A stretch of 5,187 bases of DNA, from positions 1 through 5,187 of the forward strand of contig CANGQU010000072.1 of assembly GCA_947456345.1 (NCBI GenBank), in the 5' to 3' direction. The notes beneath the pieces were generated by a model. That model searched no databases. It saw nothing but the letters and a program-made list of their open reading frames with translations, and had not been told where the DNA came from. Positions 4,718 through 5,187 of this stretch are shown here, piece by piece (positions within the stretch are counted from its first letter, which is position 1; the number at the start of each line of letters is the position of its first letter). Made by a program: the position numbers and the translations under genes. This DNA comes from Alphaproteobacteria bacterium (lineage in GTDB: Bacteria > Pseudomonadota > Alphaproteobacteria > SHNJ01).

Positions 4718-5187
4718 ATGAGTATAGCATCTGCCCCTGCCGCTGCCTCCTCACCCGTTTCTGCAGCCGAATCCGGGAACGGCCGTGCCGGGCGTGCACA
4801 GCAGGTTAATTTAAATGGCCGTCGTTTTGTTTTGTCTGACGGCCGTAGGGGGCGTAATGCAGCGCAAGCTAGAAACGCAGCAACGCAATCCCCAGTGCAG
4901 CGTAATGTTCAATCAGCTTTTTATCCTGTTACCAGCGCTGCGGGCAGCCTAGCCAGAATTGGCAACCGCGTTTTGGTCAAAGCCGTACAGCACAAATCCG
5001 GCCGTGCCGCCGATACGGCACGCAGCCATCGTATCAATCGCGATCAGCCTCGCCAACAACCGGTGCAGCAAAAGCAAATTACCATGTCCCCGCATTTGGG
5101 GTTGCTGGCCCAGGCGCAGTTGAAAGAAAAACAAGTCAAGGCATTGCGTCAGATGTTAAACGCCCTGCCCGCCGAAGCTCAGGGTAA
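4718..5187 (+). CDS. Unrecognised Ala/Gln/Arg-rich protein, 3' end outside the window
   Basis: An open frame from ATG at 4718 runs 156 complete codons to the window edge with no stop. I do not recognise it. It begins MSIASAPAAASSPVSAAESG, an Ala/Ser-rich disordered leader with no signal peptide core. A basic Gly-Arg-rich stretch follows (about 21-55, including GRRFVLSDGRRGRN), then a more ordered segment, FYPVTSAAGSLARIGNRVLV (about 68-87), and a Gln-rich linker, QPRQQPVQQKQ. The visible end is helical: LLAQAQLKEKQVKALRQMLN. No Cys or Trp is seen. Codon use resembles the neighbours and no other frame is open throughout, so it is probably a real gene. It diverges from the secreted-protein gene across 113 bases. 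It could be a regulator, scaffold or structural protein; the C-terminal part is needed to say. Confidence 0.65.
   Translation, partial: MSIASAPAAASSPVSAAESGNGRAGRAQQVNLNGRRFVLSDGRRGRNAAQARNAATQSPVQRNVQSAFYPVTSAAGSLARIGNRVLVKAVQHKSGRAADTARSHRINRDQPRQQPVQQKQITMSPHLGLLAQAQLKEKQVKALRQMLNALPAEAQG

Overview
The window looks like a chromosomal segment from an alphaproteobacterium of moderate GC content. The best taxonomic clue is an NDUFS4-type accessory subunit of respiratory complex I at 3368-3661, a protein found in Alphaproteobacteria and mitochondria. An ExoD-family membrane protein and two CCA-encoding tRNA genes fit this. No order or genus can be named from the sequence alone. I see no transposase, phage gene, CRISPR array, toxin system or other obvious mobile or defence module.

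Left part (1-1279): the 3' three quarters of a KdpE-like response regulator end at 548. It converges with a minus-strand gene (611-1024) for a CsbD-domain protein that has a long disordered N-terminal tail. One hairpin between them has a U-rich tail only on the minus-strand side. The 255-base divergent region (1025-1279) carries a good SD for each flanking gene and several short dyads, but no promoter I can assign.

Middle-left (1280-2524): three plus-strand genes encode envelope proteins: a secreted protein with two PRC-barrel-like repeats, a 58-residue DUF1328 membrane protein, and a 44-residue entericidin-like lipoprotein. Each has its own SD, and a clear intrinsic terminator follows. With the CsbD-like gene they form a small cluster of families often linked to envelope or general stress.

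Middle (2525-3743): tRNA-Pro(UGG), an ExoD-family membrane protein, the NDUFS4-like gene (with a good sigma70 promoter inside the end of exoD), and tRNA-Arg(UCU) on the minus strand, whose 3' end lies 5 bases past the NDUFS4 stop codon.

Right (3744-5187): a minus-strand pair encodes two exported proteins, an unrecognised 107-residue protein and a DUF192 protein. A divergent, unrecognised Ala/Gln/Arg-rich gene starts at 4718 and runs off the window. Both divergent genes lack an SD and have a -10 element 5 to 6 bases before the ATG. This predicts that both mRNAs are leaderless, which is the most interesting regulatory observation here.
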